This document shows, one piece after another, positions 4,941 through 6,272 of a DNA stretch of 6,272 nucleotides. Within the stretch, counting starts at the first letter, position 1. Each line of letters begins with the position of its first letter. The notes under the pieces were generated by a model. That model was given only the letters and a program-made list of their open reading frames with translations, was not told where the DNA came from and did no database searches. The stretch is from Candidatus Muproteobacteria bacterium. GTDB lineage: Bacteria; Pseudomonadota; Gammaproteobacteria; Acidiferrobacterales; Sulfurifustaceae. The position numbers were made by a program, and so were the translations under genes. Location: the NCBI GenBank assembly GCA_023266455.1, contig JAHFQD010000118.1:1-6272 (forward strand). Reading direction: 5' to 3'.

Positions 4941-6272
4941 GCCGGATTGCGCGTTTCGTCGGTGTACTCGTAATCGAGCGAATCAAGAAATTTCTGAAAC
5001 GCGCCTTTATCTTTCGAAGGTACTTGCATACCCACCAGCACGCGACCGAAATCGGCGCCATGCGAGCGGTAATGAAACAGCGAGATATTCCAGCGACCAC
5101 CCATCTTATCGAGAAAATTCATGAGCGCGCCCGGCCGCTCGGGAAATGCGAAGCGATAAAGCATTTCATGCGCCGCCTCCGGCGCGCGACCGCCGACGAG
5201 ATGACGAATGTGCAGTTTCGCCATTTCATTGTCGGTCATGTCGAGCACGGGATACCCATGGCGCCGTAACGACGTCGCCAGTCGTTTAATCTCCGCCGCG
5301 TCGCGAATCTGCAACCCGACGAAGATATGCGCGTTCCCCGCGTCGGCGTAGCGATAATTAAATTCGGTGATGTTGTGATTACCGACGATCATGCAGAATT
5401 TTTTCAGCGCGCCGGCGCGCTCCGGAATCGTGACCGCGAACACCGCCTCGCGGCGCTCGCCGATCTCAGCGCGCTCGGAGACGTAACGCAAACGGTCGAA
5501 ATTAATATTGGCGCCCGACGCCACGGCGACGAAATTTTTATTTTTCTTATGATGTCGCTCGGCGTAGCGTTTGACGCCGGCAACGGACAATGCGCCGGCG
5601 GGTTCGAGAATAGAACGGCGGTCTTCAAAAACGTCTTTGATCGCCGCGCAAATTTCGTCGTTCGTCACCACAATCACGTCGTCGACATAACGCTGACATA
5701 AACGGAACGTCTCCTGTCCCACCTGTCGCACCGCCACGCCGTCGGCGAAGATACCGACGTGATCCAGCGTCACGCGCTTGCGCGCTTTGAGCGAGCGATA
5801 CATGGCGTCGGCGTCTTCCGGTTCGACCCCAATGATTTTTATCTCCGGTCGCATCTGCTTCACGTACACCGCGATGCCCGCGATCAATCCGCCGCCGCCG
5901 ATGGGAACGAAGATGGCGTCCAACTCATCGGCATGTTCCTTCAAAATTTCCAAACCGATCGTCCCCTGTCCAGCGATCACCTCCGGATCGTCGTAGGGAT
6001 GCACGAACACGAGTTTGCGCGCGATGCTCAGTTCGCGCGCGTGTTCGTACGCCGCGTCGTAGTTATCACCGTGCAACACGACCATCCCGCCGAGCGCGCG
6101 CACGGCGTCAACTTTGATCAACGGCGTGGTGCGCGGCATGACAATCGTCGCTTTGGCACCGAGCTTCTGTGCTGCCAGCGCCACGCCTTGGGCGTGATTG
6201 CCGGCGGAGGAACACACGACACCGCGCTTGAGCTCCGCCGCCGATAGACGCGCCATTTTGTTATACGCGCCG
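4919..6272 (-). CDS. ilvA: Biosynthetic threonine ammonia-lyase (threonine dehydratase), N-terminus off window
   Basis: This PLP enzyme turns L-threonine into 2-oxobutanoate and ammonia, the committed step of isoleucine synthesis, in the cytoplasm as a tetramer. The window holds about 450 codons, starting within GAYNKMARL. The PLP lysine of the FKxRGAY motif lies just beyond the right edge, with roughly 60 further residues. Numbering from the in-window methionine at 6256: SSAGNHAQG (16-24), the PLP phosphate loop PIGGGGL (118-124), EDADAMYRSL (147-156), EPAGALSVAG (218-227), SGANINFDRLRYVSER (247-262), then two C-terminal ACT-like regulatory domains (about 273-345 and 366-440). These two domains mark the long, isoleucine-inhibited, valine-stimulated form. 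The open frame extends past the edge, so 6256 is not the start. It faces the FAD-Rieske gene tail-to-tail. Confidence 0.97.
   Translation of the reverse strand, partial: GAYNKMARLSAAELKRGVVCSSAGNHAQGVALAAQKLGAKATIVMPRTTPLIKVDAVRALGGMVVLHGDNYDAAYEHARELSIARKLVFVHPYDDPEVIAGQGTIGLEILKEHADELDAIFVPIGGGGLIAGIAVYVKQMRPEIKIIGVEPEDADAMYRSLKARKRVTLDHVGIFADGVAVRQVGQETFRLCQRYVDDVIVVTNDEICAAIKDVFEDRRSILEPAGALSVAGVKRYAERHHKKNKNFVAVASGANINFDRLRYVSERAEIGERREAVFAVTIPERAGALKKFCMIVGNHNITEFNYRYADAGNAHIFVGLQIRDAAEIKRLATSLRRHGYPVLDMTDNEMAKLHIRHLVGGRAPEAAHEMLYRFAFPERPGALMNFLDKMGGRWNISLFHYRSHGADFGRVLVGMQVPSKDKGAFQKFLDSLDYEYTDETRNPAYKLFLG

Noticed and set aside
5759..6247. 162-codon plus-strand open frame opposite ilvA
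   Set aside because: ilvA on the minus strand is unmistakable here. The plus-strand translation is His/Arg-rich and shows no recognisable domain.

Overview
The window looks like ordinary chromosome from a gammaproteobacterium outside the Enterobacterales. The evidence is the block ygfB / small coiled-coil gene / zapA / 6S RNA / 5-formyl-THF cyclo-ligase, which is a conserved gammaproteobacterial arrangement. The free-standing TIGR02449-type gene before zapA is a trait I associate with Pseudomonas/Xanthomonas-like lineages. GC looks to be in the mid-to-upper fifties by eye and codon use is even across the window. I see no phage, insertion sequence, CRISPR, tRNA or rRNA.

Left (1-483, minus): the N-terminal 161 codons of a YgfB/UPF0149 protein, cut by the window edge. 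Next is a divergent intergenic region (484-606) with a strong sigma70-type promoter (TTGACC-N17-TAATAT) and an inverted repeat whose right arm overlaps the -35 box. This promoter drives a short coiled-coil gene and zapA, which overlap by ATGA and are cell-division functions. A 185-nt 6S RNA (about 1172-1356) follows, with its closing stem, cUUCGg-capped arm and conserved CUUGAACC/GGUUCAAG hairpin all readable. It is directly followed by the cyclo-ligase gene (fau/ygfA), then a YmdB-type metallophosphoesterase and an EVE-domain protein. These three genes are tightly packed, with gaps of 10 nt and -4 nt, and are probably co-transcribed. They plausibly handle folate salvage, 2',3'-cyclic or other phosphodiesters, and modified-nucleic-acid binding, but a joint function is only inferred.

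Right (3269-4940): a 99-nt leader with several inverted repeats precedes a gene for an FAD-dependent oxidoreductase fused to a C-terminal Rieske [2Fe-2S] domain. The gene is broken. Family-like sequence runs in one frame up to about 4330 and resumes in another frame at about 4332, and roughly eight residues appear to be missing, consistent with a deletion of about 23 nt. The Rieske half also lacks the first cysteine of the usual disulfide pair. The last gene (4919-6272, minus) is ilvA, biosynthetic threonine ammonia-lyase. It is missing its N-terminus beyond the window edge and overlaps the end of the Rieske frame tail-to-tail by 22 nt.

I found no undescribed multi-gene system. The best leads are the disrupted FAD-Rieske gene and its disulfide change, the operator-like dyad and start-site problem at the division operon, the 6S RNA with its U-run and abutting cyclo-ligase start, and the YmdB-EVE pairing downstream of 6S.
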